A stretch of 64,000 bases of DNA from assembly GCA_016791265.1 (NCBI GenBank), contig JAEUMY010000007.1, positions 248,001-312,000 on the forward strand, given 5' to 3'. Under the pieces are notes generated by a model. That model was given only the letters and a program-made list of their open reading frames with translations, was not told the DNA's origin and did no database searches. A program made the position numbers and the translations under genes. The stretch is from Betaproteobacteria bacterium (GTDB lineage: Bacteria > Pseudomonadota > Gammaproteobacteria > Burkholderiales > Usitatibacteraceae). Positions 8,151-18,956 of the stretch are shown here, piece after piece; within the stretch, counting starts at the first letter, position 1, and each line of letters opens with the position of its first letter.

Positions 8151-8248
8151 TCGCCTCCCCCTTCAAGGGGAGGCCGGGTGGGGGATGGGGCTTGGCGTGG
8201 CTCAGATGACCCATCCCCACCCCAACCCTCCCCTTGAAGGGGAGGGAG
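8151..8248. repeat. Two-armed inverted repeat built of CTCCCC(C)TTSAAGGGGAG palindromes
   Basis: The left arm (about 8151-8190: palindrome, then GGGTGGGGGATGGGG) is repeated in inverse on the right (about 8210-8248: CCCATCCCCACCCC, then the palindrome), so the whole can fold into one long stem. It separates the M20 gene from the acetyltransferase gene. I see no coding in it. A related architecture is at 39016-39125. Confidence 0.85.
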
Positions 8249-8263
8249 CCGCGCGCAGGACGT

Positions 8264-8275
8264 GCGAATATTCGC
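8264..8275. repeat. Iterated palindrome, copy 6 (3 bp before a start codon)
   Basis: Perfect intergenic copy ending three bases before the acetyltransferase ATG at 8279, replacing any Shine-Dalgarno sequence. Confidence 0.95.
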
Positions 8276-8278
8276 AGC

Positions 8279-8815
8279 ATGAGTTCACTGAACATCCGCC
8301 CATCCCGCGACGAAGACGTGCCCGCGCTGCACGCCATCTATGCCCAGAGCGTCGCCACCGAGACCGCGTCGTGGGAAAACGAACCGCCCACGCTTGAAGA
8401 ATTCGCCGAGCGCCGCCGCAATATCCTGGCGCAGGGCTTTCCCTATTTCACCGCGGAACTTGATGGCAAGCCGGTGGGTTACAGCTACGCCTCCAGCTAT
8501 CGCGCGCGCATCGGCTACCGTTTCGTCGTCGAAGACTCCGTGTATGTCGCGCAGGATGCAGGCGGACGTGGCATCGGCAAGGTGTTGATGCAGACGCTGA
8601 TCGACGAGTGCGCGCGCCTCGGCTTTCGGCAGATGATCGCCGTCATCGGCGACAGCGCGAATATCCGCAGTATCCGATTGCACCAAGCCTGCGGCTTCGA
8701 GCACGTCGCGACCTTCAAGAGCATCGGCTGGAAATTTGGCCGCTGGCTTGACAGCGTGCAAATGCAGCGGCCGTTGGGTTCAGGCGCCGAGTCGCCCACC
8801 GACGGAGGCGTGTGA
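8279..8815 (+). CDS. GNAT N-acetyltransferase (phosphinothricin acetyltransferase-like)
   Basis: A 178-residue acetyltransferase. The start MSSLNIRPSRDEDVPALHAIY, the ETASWENEPP segment and the acetyl-CoA pyrophosphate loop VAQDAGGRGIGKVL are those of the phosphinothricin/methionine-sulfone acetyltransferase branch; the end IGWKFGRWLD also fits. The natural substrate is uncertain. The longer reading from 8234 would translate the palindrome, so 8279 is preferred. A near-palindrome at 8657-8668 encodes ANIR. Confidence 0.8.
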   Translation: MSSLNIRPSRDEDVPALHAIYAQSVATETASWENEPPTLEEFAERRRNILAQGFPYFTAELDGKPVGYSYASSYRARIGYRFVVEDSVYVAQDAGGRGIGKVLMQTLIDECARLGFRQMIAVIGDSANIRSIRLHQACGFEHVATFKSIGWKFGRWLDSVQMQRPLGSGAESPTDGGV

Positions 8816-8848
8816 GCATCGCTTCGATTCAGCACGAGATTGTTTCGC

Positions 8849-8877
8849 TTGTCGCTCGTTTCTCCCATTGCTAGCAT
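8849..8877 (+). promoter_or_regulatory. Sigma70-like promoter of a leaderless transcript
   Basis: TTGTCG and TAGCAT are spaced by 17 bp. The expected transcript start, about seven bases past the -10, falls on the ATG of the GFA gene at 8884. Confidence 0.5.
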
Positions 8878-8883
8878 CGAGGC

Positions 8884-9369
8884 ATGACGACTTCTGAACT
8901 CCCCGCTGAAGGCGGCTGCGCCTGCGGCGCCGTTCGCTATCACATGACCACGCGGCCATTGTTCGTGAACTGCTGCCACTGCCGCTGGTGCCAGCGCGAA
9001 ACCGGGAGTGCCTTCGTCATCAACGCGATGATCGAGTCGGATCACCTGGAAGTTCTGCAAGGAGAGACCGAGCTGATCGACACGCCCTCGCAAAGTGGCA
9101 AGGGTCAGTTGATCGCGCGCTGTCCCGCTTGCCACGTCGCGCTGTGGAGCCACTACGCCGGGTCGGGACGCAGGGTGAGTTTCGTGCGCGTGGGGACGCT
9201 CGACCATCCCGACCGGTTCCCGCCGGGCGCGCATGTCTTCACGATGTCAAAGCAGCCCTGGTTGAATCTGGAAGGCGGTGCGCCCGTGTTCGAGGAATAC
9301 TACGAGCGCGAGAAATTGTGGCCGGCAGAGAGCCTCAGGCGACGCGAGGCGCTGCTGGCATCGAAGTGA
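8884..9369 (+). CDS. GFA family (glutathione-dependent formaldehyde-activating-like) zinc protein
   Basis: A 161-residue protein with the full cysteine set of the GFA fold: GGCACGAVRY near the N-terminus, CCHCRWCQR (about residues 31-39) and CPAC in the middle. These bind two structural zincs. Only a few members are linked to S-hydroxymethylglutathione formation; the family is broad, so no substrate is assigned. No ribosome-binding site is seen, in line with the leaderless promoter upstream. Confidence 0.8.
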   Translation: MTTSELPAEGGCACGAVRYHMTTRPLFVNCCHCRWCQRETGSAFVINAMIESDHLEVLQGETELIDTPSQSGKGQLIARCPACHVALWSHYAGSGRRVSFVRVGTLDHPDRFPPGAHVFTMSKQPWLNLEGGAPVFEEYYEREKLWPAESLRRREALLASK

Positions 9370-9386
9370 TCTTGCGAGGAGAGCGC

Positions 9387-9746
9387 ATGTCCACCCGACT
9401 CCGGTTTTCCCCAGGCCGCAACATCGCCATGAAAGTGCCGCCGCATCAGTTCGATGCAACGGTGACGTTCTATCGCGATGTGCTCGGGCTTGAGGTGTTG
9501 CCAGAGCGCGACCCCAACATCGGCTTCGCCTTTGGCGACAAGCGCTTGTGGATCGACAGCGTGCCTGCGCTGTCGCAAGCGGAAGTGTGGCTGGAGGTGG
9601 TCGCCGACGATCTCGATGCGGCGGCGGCACATCTTGCTGCCGCGGGTGTGATGCGTTGCGACGCCATCGAGCCGCTGCCGCCGGATTTCGGGGGATTCTG
9701 GATCATGAACCCGGCGGGCATCGTGCATCTGGTCGCTGGCGCCTGA
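9387..9746 (+). CDS. VOC superfamily (glyoxalase/bleomycin-resistance fold) protein
   Basis: A 119-residue single-module VOC protein: FDATVTFYRDVLGLEVLPE is the typical beta-alpha opening, AEVWLEVVADDLDAAAAHL the second half, and GGFWIMNPAGIVHLV the last strand. The family includes glyoxalases, dioxygenases and resistance proteins that bind metals through such modules. The start at 9387 has a strong ribosome-binding site (GAGGAGAG). It follows the GFA gene by 17 bp and is probably co-transcribed. Function unknown. Confidence 0.7.
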   Translation: MSTRLRFSPGRNIAMKVPPHQFDATVTFYRDVLGLEVLPERDPNIGFAFGDKRLWIDSVPALSQAEVWLEVVADDLDAAAAHLAAAGVMRCDAIEPLPPDFGGFWIMNPAGIVHLVAGA

Positions 9747-9820
9747 TGGTTCGTCTCCGTGCGTATTGTTCGAGCCGCGCGCTTGTGAAGGCGGCTCACC
9801 ATTCACGGAATTAATCTCGT

Positions 9821-9849
9821 TTGTTCTCAGGCAGGTTCCTCCCTAGGAT
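9821..9849 (+). promoter_or_regulatory. Sigma70-like promoter of the DUF885 gene
   Basis: TTGTTC and TAGGAT with a 17-bp spacer, about 45 bp of leader before the ATG at 9901. Confidence 0.5.
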
Positions 9850-9900
9850 GGCGCCTGACCTGTCGCCATCCCGGCGCCAGCTGACTTCTTTGATTCGCAC

Positions 9901-11712
9901 ATGACGCCCCGACTCTTCAAACACCGTATCACCGCCCGTTTCATTCCGTTCCTGCTGCTGTGCATGTTGACCGCGCCGGTGCCGTCCCAGGCCGCACCTG
10001 CCGCCACGCCTGCGCAGCGACTCACCCAACTGGCCGACGACTACTTTGAGCGCTGGATGGCCTTGTTCCCCGTGCTGGCCACGGAGTACGTGGGTGATCC
10101 GCGTTTCGAGGGCAAGCTGGAAGTTGAAATCGCGCCTGCCCATCGCGCGAAGCAGGTCGCGCTGTTTCGCGATGTGCAACGCCGTCTCGCCGCGATTCCG
10201 CGTGAAAAACTCGCTGAGCGCGAGCGCATCACGTTCGACATTCTGGATTACGAGGCGAAGCTCCAGCTCGAACTGCTGAAGCATCCGCGTCACCTGCTGC
10301 CGCTTAGCCAGCTGAGTCCCTTGCCCTCCAAGCTGGCCGACTGGGCCGGCGGCGCCAGCGTGCAGCCCTTCAAGACGGTCGCAAACTACGAACACTTTCT
10401 GAAGCGCATCGAGCGCCTGCCTGCTTGGATCGATCAGGCCATCGTCAACCTCAAGGAAGGTGAACGGATGGGCGTTGTGCAGCCGCGCGCCATCATCGAG
10501 CGCACGCTGCCGCAGATCCAGACGCTTGCGGAGGGCAAGGCGGAGGACAGTCTGTACTACCGGCCTATTCGCAATTTTCCCGCCGGCTTTTCCGAAGCGG
10601 ACAAGGCGCGTCTCACCAAAGCCTACGCCGCGGCACTCGGTCAAAGCATTATTCCCGCGCATGCGCGGCTGTACGGCTATCTCAAGGAGCAACATCTGTC
10701 CAAGGCGCGCGCAACCGCCGGTTGGGAAGCGCTGCCCAACGGCAAGTCCTGGTACGCATTGCATGTGAGAGAGACGACGTCCACCGCCATCACGCCGGAT
10801 GCTGCGCATTCGTTGGGGGTCGCTGAAGTGGCGCGCATTCGCAAGGAGATGGAGAAGGTAAGACAGCAAGTGAAGTATGAAGGCGACCTCAACAGCTTTC
10901 TCGAGGGATTGGTGAGCCGGCCCGAGTTGACGCCCTTCAAGACCGAAGAGGAAATCCTTGCGCGTCTGCGCGCTATCGATGACAAGGCCCGTCCGGGCCT
11001 CGCGCGGCTGTTTTCGCGTGTGCCGAAAGCCGCGTTCGAGATTCGCGGCGTCGATCCGCTGCTGAAGGACAGCGCGTCGTCGAGCTACATCCTTCCCGCC
11101 GCCGATGGCTCGCGGCCCGGCGTGTTCTATGCGGCCATCCCCGACCCCGCCAAGTTCACCACCACGGGCATGACCGCGCTCTTGCTGCACGAGGGCCAGC
11201 CCGGGCATCACTACCACCTCGCGTTGCAGCAGGAACTTGATATTCCGCGCTTCCGCCGCTTTGGCTGGTACGACGCTTACGGCGAAGGCTGGGGGTTGTA
11301 TGCCGAAAGCCTGGGCACGGAACTCGGCGTGTACGACGATCCGTGGTCATGGCTGGGCCGGCTGCAGTTGGAGCTGCATCGCGCTATCCGCCTGGTCGTG
11401 GACACCGGGCTGCACGCCAAGGGTTGGACGCGTGAGGCGACCATTCAATACATCATGCGGACCGAGGGCTCGACCGAACCCAATGCGCGGCGCGCGACGG
11501 AGCGCTACATGGCTTGGCCGGGACAGGCGTTGTCATACAAGGTCGGCGAACTCAAGATCATCGAGTTGCGCGAACGCGCCAAGACCCGGCTGGGGGACCG
11601 CTTCGACATCAAGGCGTTTCACGCCGAAGTGTTGGGCGAGGGCGCCATGCCGCTCGCCATGCTGGAGACGCGCATCGAGGCGTGGATTCAGCGAGGTGGC
11701 TTGACGCGATAA
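9901..11712 (+). CDS. Secreted DUF885 family protein (putative zinc peptidase)
   Basis: A 603-residue protein. The N-terminus is a signal peptide (basic start, FIPFLLLCMLTAPVP core, cleavage near SQA-AP), so it is exported. The DUF885 core contains LLLHEGQPGHHYH (H430, E431), an HExxH-like metal site, and GWYDAYGEGWGLYAE, whose glutamate is a likely third ligand. This pattern implies a metallopeptidase-type fold, but family substrates are largely unknown. It ends just before a palindrome copy and a bidirectional terminator shared with katG. Confidence 0.8.
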   Translation: MTPRLFKHRITARFIPFLLLCMLTAPVPSQAAPAATPAQRLTQLADDYFERWMALFPVLATEYVGDPRFEGKLEVEIAPAHRAKQVALFRDVQRRLAAIPREKLAERERITFDILDYEAKLQLELLKHPRHLLPLSQLSPLPSKLADWAGGASVQPFKTVANYEHFLKRIERLPAWIDQAIVNLKEGERMGVVQPRAIIERTLPQIQTLAEGKAEDSLYYRPIRNFPAGFSEADKARLTKAYAAALGQSIIPAHARLYGYLKEQHLSKARATAGWEALPNGKSWYALHVRETTSTAITPDAAHSLGVAEVARIRKEMEKVRQQVKYEGDLNSFLEGLVSRPELTPFKTEEEILARLRAIDDKARPGLARLFSRVPKAAFEIRGVDPLLKDSASSSYILPAADGSRPGVFYAAIPDPAKFTTTGMTALLLHEGQPGHHYHLALQQELDIPRFRRFGWYDAYGEGWGLYAESLGTELGVYDDPWSWLGRLQLELHRAIRLVVDTGLHAKGWTREATIQYIMRTEGSTEPNARRATERYMAWPGQALSYKVGELKIIELRERAKTRLGDRFDIKAFHAEVLGEGAMPLAMLETRIEAWIQRGGLTR

Positions 11713-11717
11713 GCGTT

Positions 11718-11729
11718 GCGAATATTCGC
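11718..11729. repeat. Iterated palindrome, copy 7 (before terminator)
   Basis: Perfect copy five bases after the DUF885 stop; flanks extend the dyad to 18 bp (11715-11732). Confidence 0.95.
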
Positions 11730-11747
11730 AACCGTTCAAGAACCGAA

Positions 11748-11777
11748 AAGGCCGCCGGACTTTCGCCCGGCGGCCTT
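11748..11777. terminator. Bidirectional intrinsic terminator between DUF885 gene and katG
   Basis: AAGGCCGCCGG and CCGGCGGCCTT form an 11-bp perfect stem around an 8-nt loop, flanked by A-rich and T-rich sequence, between convergent genes. Confidence 0.85.
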
Positions 11778-11802
11778 CTTGTTTGACTGCGTTGGAACGG
11801 TC

Positions 11803-14272
<2,470 letters not shown>

Positions 14273-15136
14273 ATGAAAGTTTCATCGCTTCGCCGCGCCC
14301 TTGCCGCGGCCCTGTTTGTGGCTTCCGCACTGCCGCCGCTCTCGGCCTCGGCCATCGGCCGGCTCGCCAATGTCAGCGTCTACGACCGCACCGAGCGCCG
14401 CACTCTGCCGGTTCACTGGCACAACGGCCAGGCCTGGGTCGTGGGCTCGCCCGGCAATGAATACCAGGTGAACGTGCGCAACCCGGCCGGTACGGATGTG
14501 CTGACAGTCGTGTCCGTGGACGGCGTCAATGTCATCACTGGCGAAACGGCGGCGCCCGCCCAGACGGGCTACATTGTCGACCCGTGGCGTGCGCTGGACA
14601 TCAAGGGTTGGCGCAAGGACACGACGCGCACGGCTGCGTTTTACTTCACCTCGCTCGCCGACTCCTACGCCGCGCGCACCGGCAGGCCGGACAACGTGGG
14701 CGTGATTGGTGTGGCCGTCTTCCGGCGCAAGATGGAGCCGGTGGCGGTGGCGCCCGTCCCGAAGATCGTGGAGTCGCGTCCTTTGTCGGGTCAGCCTTCC
14801 CGTGCGAATGAGCTGCCGGTGGTCGAGTCAGTGCCCGCGCCGGCCGCACCGTCCGCATCGGCGCGCGACAGCGCCGTCGCCGATTCCGCCACGCGCAAGG
14901 AGAAAAGCGAACGGAGCCGCCTCGGCACAGGCCACGGCCGCAGCGAATATTCGCAAGTGACCATGGTCGATTTCGAGCGCGCCACGCGCGAGCCGGAAGA
15001 AGTGCTGACCATCCGCTACGACAGCTACGCGAATCTGGTCGCGCGCGGCGTGATCGTGGCGCGGGCGCCGGAGCGCTGGCCCAATCCGTTCCCCCATTCG
15101 CCGCAAGGGTTTGTGCCCGATCCGCCGAGGTGGTGA
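14273..15136 (+). CDS. Exported protein of unknown function, upstream of an ECF sigma factor
   Basis: A 287-residue protein with a signal peptide (KVSSLRRALAAALFVAS..SASA). The first 150 residues form a compact domain (WHNGQAWVVGSPGNEYQVNV; YIVDPWRALDIKGWRKD; AAFYFTSLADSYAARTG); a Pro/Ala-rich linker follows, then a C-terminal segment (VLTIRYDSYANLVARGVI). The family is not one I can name. The start has GGAG upstream. The sigma factor and anti-sigma-like genes follow immediately, so it may be their target or a surface sensor (inference). Residues 225-227 (EYS) are from the palindrome. Confidence 0.65.
   Translation: MKVSSLRRALAAALFVASALPPLSASAIGRLANVSVYDRTERRTLPVHWHNGQAWVVGSPGNEYQVNVRNPAGTDVLTVVSVDGVNVITGETAAPAQTGYIVDPWRALDIKGWRKDTTRTAAFYFTSLADSYAARTGRPDNVGVIGVAVFRRKMEPVAVAPVPKIVESRPLSGQPSRANELPVVESVPAPAAPSASARDSAVADSATRKEKSERSRLGTGHGRSEYSQVTMVDFERATREPEEVLTIRYDSYANLVARGVIVARAPERWPNPFPHSPQGFVPDPPRW
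14943..14954. repeat. Iterated palindrome, copy 8 (exported protein gene)
   Basis: Perfect copy in the EYS phase, in the linker between the two domains. Confidence 0.95.
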
Positions 15137-15232
15137 TTGCCAGACAAACCCGCCATGCGCACGACCGGTTCGGACATCGCCCATCACGCCACGCCCCGCG
15201 CGGCGGGCCGGCGCTCGGCTACACTGCGCGGC

Positions 15233-15841
15233 ATGGCTGAAACGGACGCCGCAACCCGAACCGACGAAGACGCCGACGAGGCGCTGATGCTGCGCTATGC
15301 GGCAGGCGATGCGGGCGCGTTCGACACGCTCTATGCCCGGCACAAGGGCGCGCTGTACCGCTTCATCCTGCGCCAGTGCCGCAACGAAGGCCGGGCAGAA
15401 GAGCTGTTCCAGGACGTGTGGATGAAAGCCATCGGCGCGCGTGAACGCTATCGCCCCGAAGCGAAGTTCCGCACCTGGCTCTTCACCATCGCGCACAATG
15501 CGCTGATGGATCACTTTCGCAAGCAGTCGAATTCCGATGCGCCTGCGATCGTGGATGAAGAGGGCGAGTCGGTCGTCGTGCATTTGCCCGCCGCGCGCAC
15601 GTCGGAGCCGCTCGTCATGCTGGCGTCAAAGAAGACGGGCGAGGCCATTCTGCGCGCGCTGGAGCAGCTGCCGGCCGCGCAGCGAGAAGTGTTTCTGCTC
15701 TACCAGGAAGGCGAGATGTCGGTCGAGGACATCGCGAAGACCACAGGCGTGGGATTCGAGGCCGCCAAGAGCCGCTTGCGTTATGCGGTGGCGAAGTTGC
15801 GGGAGCTATTGCAAGCTGAACACGGAAGGGAGGTCGCATGA
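15233..15841 (+). CDS. ECF-type RNA polymerase sigma factor
   Basis: A 202-residue sigma-70 family factor. Region 2 runs from ALMLRYAAGDAGAFDTLY to ELFQDVWMKA and FRTWLFTIAHNALMDHFRK; region 4 is ILRALEQLPAAQREVFLLY, EDIAKTTGVGFEAAKSRLRYA. No region 1 or 3, as expected for group 4 sigma factors that direct polymerase to stress regulons. The ATG at 15233 fits domain borders; a TACACT -10-like hexamer lies seven bases upstream, so a leaderless start is possible. It overlaps the next gene by 4 bp, the usual layout for a sigma factor and its inhibitor. Confidence 0.85.
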   Translation: MAETDAATRTDEDADEALMLRYAAGDAGAFDTLYARHKGALYRFILRQCRNEGRAEELFQDVWMKAIGARERYRPEAKFRTWLFTIAHNALMDHFRKQSNSDAPAIVDEEGESVVVHLPAARTSEPLVMLASKKTGEAILRALEQLPAAQREVFLLYQEGEMSVEDIAKTTGVGFEAAKSRLRYAVAKLRELLQAEHGREVA

Positions 15842-17001
15842 GCGCACCTCAAATTGAAGACGATTTGAAACGTGACCTGCAGGCGCTGGATGCCCTGTAT
15901 CCCGATGACATCGAGCCGCCCGAGTCGGCCGACGACGCCATCCGCGCCGCCGCTCGCCGTGCCGTGCGCGCGAAGCCCGGCGGCGAGTCGTTCTGGTGGC
16001 CGCACACGCCGCCGCTCGCCGCTGCGGCCGTGCTGGTGCTGACCGTCTCCATCGCTTTCCTCGCGATGGATGATCCCATCGTGCAGGAGCTGCAGCGCGA
16101 GCCGGATGTGCCTGCGGCCAAGCTCGACTTCCGGGTGGCGCCGAGTTCGGCGGACATGCCGAGTGCGCGAACCCAGCCGGATTCGCCTGCGAAGGTCGCG
16201 CCGCCCGAACCAGCGTCGCAAGCGGCAAGAGTGGTGTCGCCATCCGCCGAGACCCGGGCCGCCGCCAGTGCTGACGCCAATCTGCGGCCCCGCGAAGAGC
16301 CGGCTGCGAAAGCGGCCCAGCGCCTCGAACGGCGTGAACGTGCGGCACCCCCTCCCGCTCAGCCTGCAGCCGCCGCGGAAGCGACCGCGACACCGCCTCC
16401 GGCGCCGGCCCCTGCGGCGCAACCTGCGCCCGCCGCCCCGGCACGGTCGGCCATCGTGGCTCCGCCACAGGTCGCCGCCGCACCTGTGGCCGAAGCGGCG
16501 CCTGCGCCAACATCGCCCTCACCGCCTGCAGCGGTGGCTGCCGCCCGGCCGCCCGCTGCAAACGAAATCGTCCTCGCGCCGAAGGACGATCCCCGGCTGA
16601 AGGCGTTCGCCAAGAAGGAGGCGTACATCGCCTCGCCTGAAAAGGCGGCGGAACTCGCAGCCCAAGCCAAGATCGGCGGTGTTCAGCCGAAGCCCGAGTC
16701 GCCTGCGGAGCCTTCCACGTCCGCGCCGCGCATGGTGGCCGCCGCGGCGCCGCCGCCACCGCCCGCGCCGGTCATCCTCGCAACGCCTGCACCGTCAGCC
16801 GCGCCGGCGCCGCCAGTGCTGGCCAAGAGTCCACCCGTCGCGCTGCTGCAAGACGCGCAATCACTGCCCGAGCTTTGGTTGAAACGGATTCAGCTCATGA
16901 AGTCAGAAGGCAAACTGAAAGAAGCGGAAGAGGAACTGGCGAAGTTCAGGAAGCGCTATCCGGACTATCCGCTGCCCGAGGCGTTGAAGGAGAAGAAGTA
17001 G
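15838..17001 (+). CDS. Anti-sigma-factor-like membrane protein with Pro/Ala-rich periplasmic region
   Basis: A 387-residue protein. Residues 1-55 form a short charged cytoplasmic part, 60-77 a single membrane helix (PLAAAAVLVLTVSIAFLA), and then about 230 residues of Ala/Pro-rich low-complexity sequence, ending in a helical segment (LWLKRIQLMKSEGKLKEAEEELAKFRKRYPDYPLPEALK) like half a TPR. Single-span topology and translational overlap with the sigma gene suggest it restrains the sigma factor until an envelope signal arrives. No zinc-binding anti-sigma motif (HxxxCxxC) is visible, so that role is inference. Confidence 0.6.
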   Translation: MSAPQIEDDLKRDLQALDALYPDDIEPPESADDAIRAAARRAVRAKPGGESFWWPHTPPLAAAAVLVLTVSIAFLAMDDPIVQELQREPDVPAAKLDFRVAPSSADMPSARTQPDSPAKVAPPEPASQAARVVSPSAETRAAASADANLRPREEPAAKAAQRLERRERAAPPPAQPAAAAEATATPPPAPAPAAQPAPAAPARSAIVAPPQVAAAPVAEAAPAPTSPSPPAAVAAARPPAANEIVLAPKDDPRLKAFAKKEAYIASPEKAAELAAQAKIGGVQPKPESPAEPSTSAPRMVAAAAPPPPPAPVILATPAPSAAPAPPVLAKSPPVALLQDAQSLPELWLKRIQLMKSEGKLKEAEEELAKFRKRYPDYPLPEALKEKK

Positions 17002-17004
17002 CGC

Positions 17005-17799
17005 TCAGCACGGTATCGCATGCATCGTGGCGCCGACTGCCTGGAAGAAGGCATTCATGATCTGTGTGCTGATGCGTGCATGGTTGAGCGCGATGTCGCA
17101 GAGAAATGCGAACAGAACGGACGCATACCCAAAATAGCCGAAGCCCACGAAGTCGTTGTTCAGCAAGGTGAAGAACCAGTTCTGTCCGAACACATACATC
17201 GCAGCGCTCGCCAGGGTGGACACGCATAGCAGCAGGCCCGGGAGCGTGAGCTGGATCGAAGCCTGCGGCTTCATCCACGCAAGAAAGGTCACGAATGCGA
17301 ACAGCAGCGCGTTGCTGCCCAGAAAGATACGCACGTCCCGTGTCAGGTTGGCGACCAGCGTGAGATAGCGGTCCTCGACAAAGCGGCTGAGTGTCGCGAT
17401 CCGGCGCTTGGAATCGACTATCTGTTGCTGATAGCCGGCGGCAACGGAAGTTCGGACGCCGGCCTTCTTCTGACAATCCAGGCGGCACATTGCCGCAATG
17501 ACTTCCGCGATGCGATCAGGCAGCTTGTCATCCATCGCTTGCCTCGCCGTGGCGATGTCGATGTGATAACGCTGCTGTAGCTGAAGGGCGGCTTTGCCGG
17601 TATCTGACTGCGCGGCCTTGCCGAACTGCTCTCGCGCCTCGAGTTCGATGCGGTACTTCACGAATGCCTGCGCCGCGCGTTCAACCGCGTCGTCGGACAT
17701 GAACGTGACAGCGAGCAGCGTGGCGCTCAGTGCGAGGCCGGCTGGACCGATCAGCCTCAGCCCCTTGCGGAGCAGATCAAGCACTCGCTCGCGGTTCAT
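17005..17799 (-). CDS. Hypothetical integral membrane protein
   Basis: A 264-residue protein. One helix lies at the N-terminus (IGPAGLALSATLLAVTFM), followed by about 120 residues of mostly helical soluble sequence with two cysteines (AAMCRLDCQKK), then about three further helices (ALLFAFVTFLAWM; LPGLLLCVSTLASAAMYVFG; YFGYASVLFAFLCDIAL). I recognise no family. It ends 3 bp from the convergent anti-sigma-like gene, with no terminator between them. Confidence 0.6.
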   Translation of the reverse strand: MNRERVLDLLRKGLRLIGPAGLALSATLLAVTFMSDDAVERAAQAFVKYRIELEAREQFGKAAQSDTGKAALQLQQRYHIDIATARQAMDDKLPDRIAEVIAAMCRLDCQKKAGVRTSVAAGYQQQIVDSKRRIATLSRFVEDRYLTLVANLTRDVRIFLGSNALLFAFVTFLAWMKPQASIQLTLPGLLLCVSTLASAAMYVFGQNWFFTLLNNDFVGFGYFGYASVLFAFLCDIALNHARISTQIMNAFFQAVGATMHAIPC

Positions 17800-17803
17800 G
17801 GCA

Positions 17804-18100
17804 TCAAGGCACGATCACCGCCGGATCATCACCCACCACCGTCGTCCACTCGCGCACGCGCCACGACGTCACCAGCCCGTTGATGACGTAGGGATCGTTC
17901 TCCGCGAAGTTTCGCACCGCGTCAGGCGAGTCGCCTTTGAAGATGAGCACCGCGCCATCCGGTGGATCGGCCAGCGCGCCAGCCAGCACCAACTCGCCGC
18001 GCGCGTGGGCGGCGCGGGCGTGAGCGAGGTGGACGCTCCGCAGCGGGACGCGGCGCGTGAGGTAGTCATCGGCGACGTCGTAGAAGAGGATGTAGTACAT
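17804..18100 (-). CDS. YciI family protein
   Basis: A 98-residue protein with the YciI fold: MYYILFYDVADDYLTRR at the start, the conserved His in SVHLAHARA, then GELVLAGALADPPDGAVLIF and a closing SPDAVRNFAENDPYV. YciI-like proteins are small dimers with a putative His/Asp active site and mostly unknown roles. The ATG at 18100 starts the fold; the longer reading adds nine unrelated residues. It may be the last gene of the importer transcript. Confidence 0.75.
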   Translation of the reverse strand: MYYILFYDVADDYLTRRVPLRSVHLAHARAAHARGELVLAGALADPPDGAVLIFKGDSPDAVRNFAENDPYVINGLVTSWRVREWTTVVGDDPAVIVP

Positions 18101-18119
18101 GCATTGCTCTCGCGGAAGG

Positions 18120-18860
18120 TCAGTCAATTGGCATTGCTTCGGACAAGCCGTAGAGTTCCATTACCTGCCGCGGCCGCAGGTCTGGCGCATCGGTGAGCCC
18201 GATCAGGCCGCCGGCGCGCATGAGCAGGATTCGATCCGCGCTCGACTTGGCATGCGCCGGGTGATGCGTGCAGAACAGCACTGACTTCCCAGCCTCCCTC
18301 AAGCGCTGGACTTCAGTCAGCACCATCAACTGATTCCCATAGTCCAGATTGGCCGTCGGCTCATCCAGGATGAACACTTTCGCCTCCGTTGCAAGAGCAC
18401 GCGCAATCAGCACGAGCTGTTGCTCACCGCCGGACAGTTCATCAAACGGCCGTTCGGCCAGATGCTCGATGCGCAACTGCTTCAGCGCCGCATCCGCAAT
18501 CTCGCGATCTTTCGTGCCTGGGCTTGCGAATATTCGCAAGTGCGCGGTGCGACCCATCAGCACTACGTCGCGCGCGGCGAAGGGGAAGTAGCTGTCGTGC
18601 GCCTGCGGCACGTAGGTGAGCGTGCGCGCCAGTTCCGCTTGCGAATATTCGCGTAACGGTTTGCCCATCAGCCTGATCTCGCCGGCATGCGGCGGCAGCA
18701 GGCCGAGCAGCGTGCGGAACAGGGTCGTCTTGCCCGCACCGTTTGGGCCGAGCACGGCAATGACTTCGTTTTCCTGCAACGCAAAGGTGAAGCCGCAGCC
18801 CACGGTCTTGCCGCGAAAGCCGTAGTCGAGATTGCTCACGGAGAGGACGGGAGTCGCCAT
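18120..18860 (-). CDS. ABC importer ATPase, iron-chelate/cobalamin type
   Basis: A 246-residue ATPase of the FepC/BtuD/FhuC class: Walker A GPNGAGKTT (residues 38-46), Q-loop in YVPQAHD, signature LSGGEQQ, Walker B VFILDEPTANLD, and H-loop in CTHHPAHA. It energises uptake of iron complexes, heme or vitamin B12 with the permease encoded just upstream. Two palindrome copies encode EYS (71-73) and RIF (109-111), at positions where relatives carry variable residues between conserved blocks. Substrate cannot be told without the binding protein, which is absent here. Confidence 0.85.
   Translation of the reverse strand: MATPVLSVSNLDYGFRGKTVGCGFTFALQENEVIAVLGPNGAGKTTLFRTLLGLLPPHAGEIRLMGKPLREYSQAELARTLTYVPQAHDSYFPFAARDVVLMGRTAHLRIFASPGTKDREIADAALKQLRIEHLAERPFDELSGGEQQLVLIARALATEAKVFILDEPTANLDYGNQLMVLTEVQRLREAGKSVLFCTHHPAHAKSSADRILLMRAGGLIGLTDAPDLRPRQVMELYGLSEAMPID
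18526..18537. repeat. Iterated palindrome, copy 9 (importer ATPase gene)
   Basis: Perfect copy in the RIF(A) phase; flanks make an 18-bp palindrome, CTTGCGAATATTCGCAAG. Confidence 0.95.
18641..18652. repeat. Iterated palindrome, copy 10 (importer ATPase gene)
   Basis: Perfect copy in the EYS phase, residues 71-73. Confidence 0.95.
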
Positions 18861-18870
18861 CGTTCTATCC

Positions 18871-18899
18871 GTTCGTCCTGAGGTATCGAAGGACGGACG
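18871..18899. repeat. REP-like hairpin, first of two copies
   Basis: GTTCGTCCTGAGGTATCGAA followed by GGACGGACG; CGTCCT and AGGACG pair around a 10-nt loop. It lies between the permease stop and the ATPase start, so it sits inside the importer transcript. An inverted relative is at 22270-22294. Confidence 0.8.
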
Positions 18900-18956
18900 C
18901 ATCTTCTGATCTGGCTTTCGCACTTCTATACATCAGTGCGAACGGAGATTGGTGAC

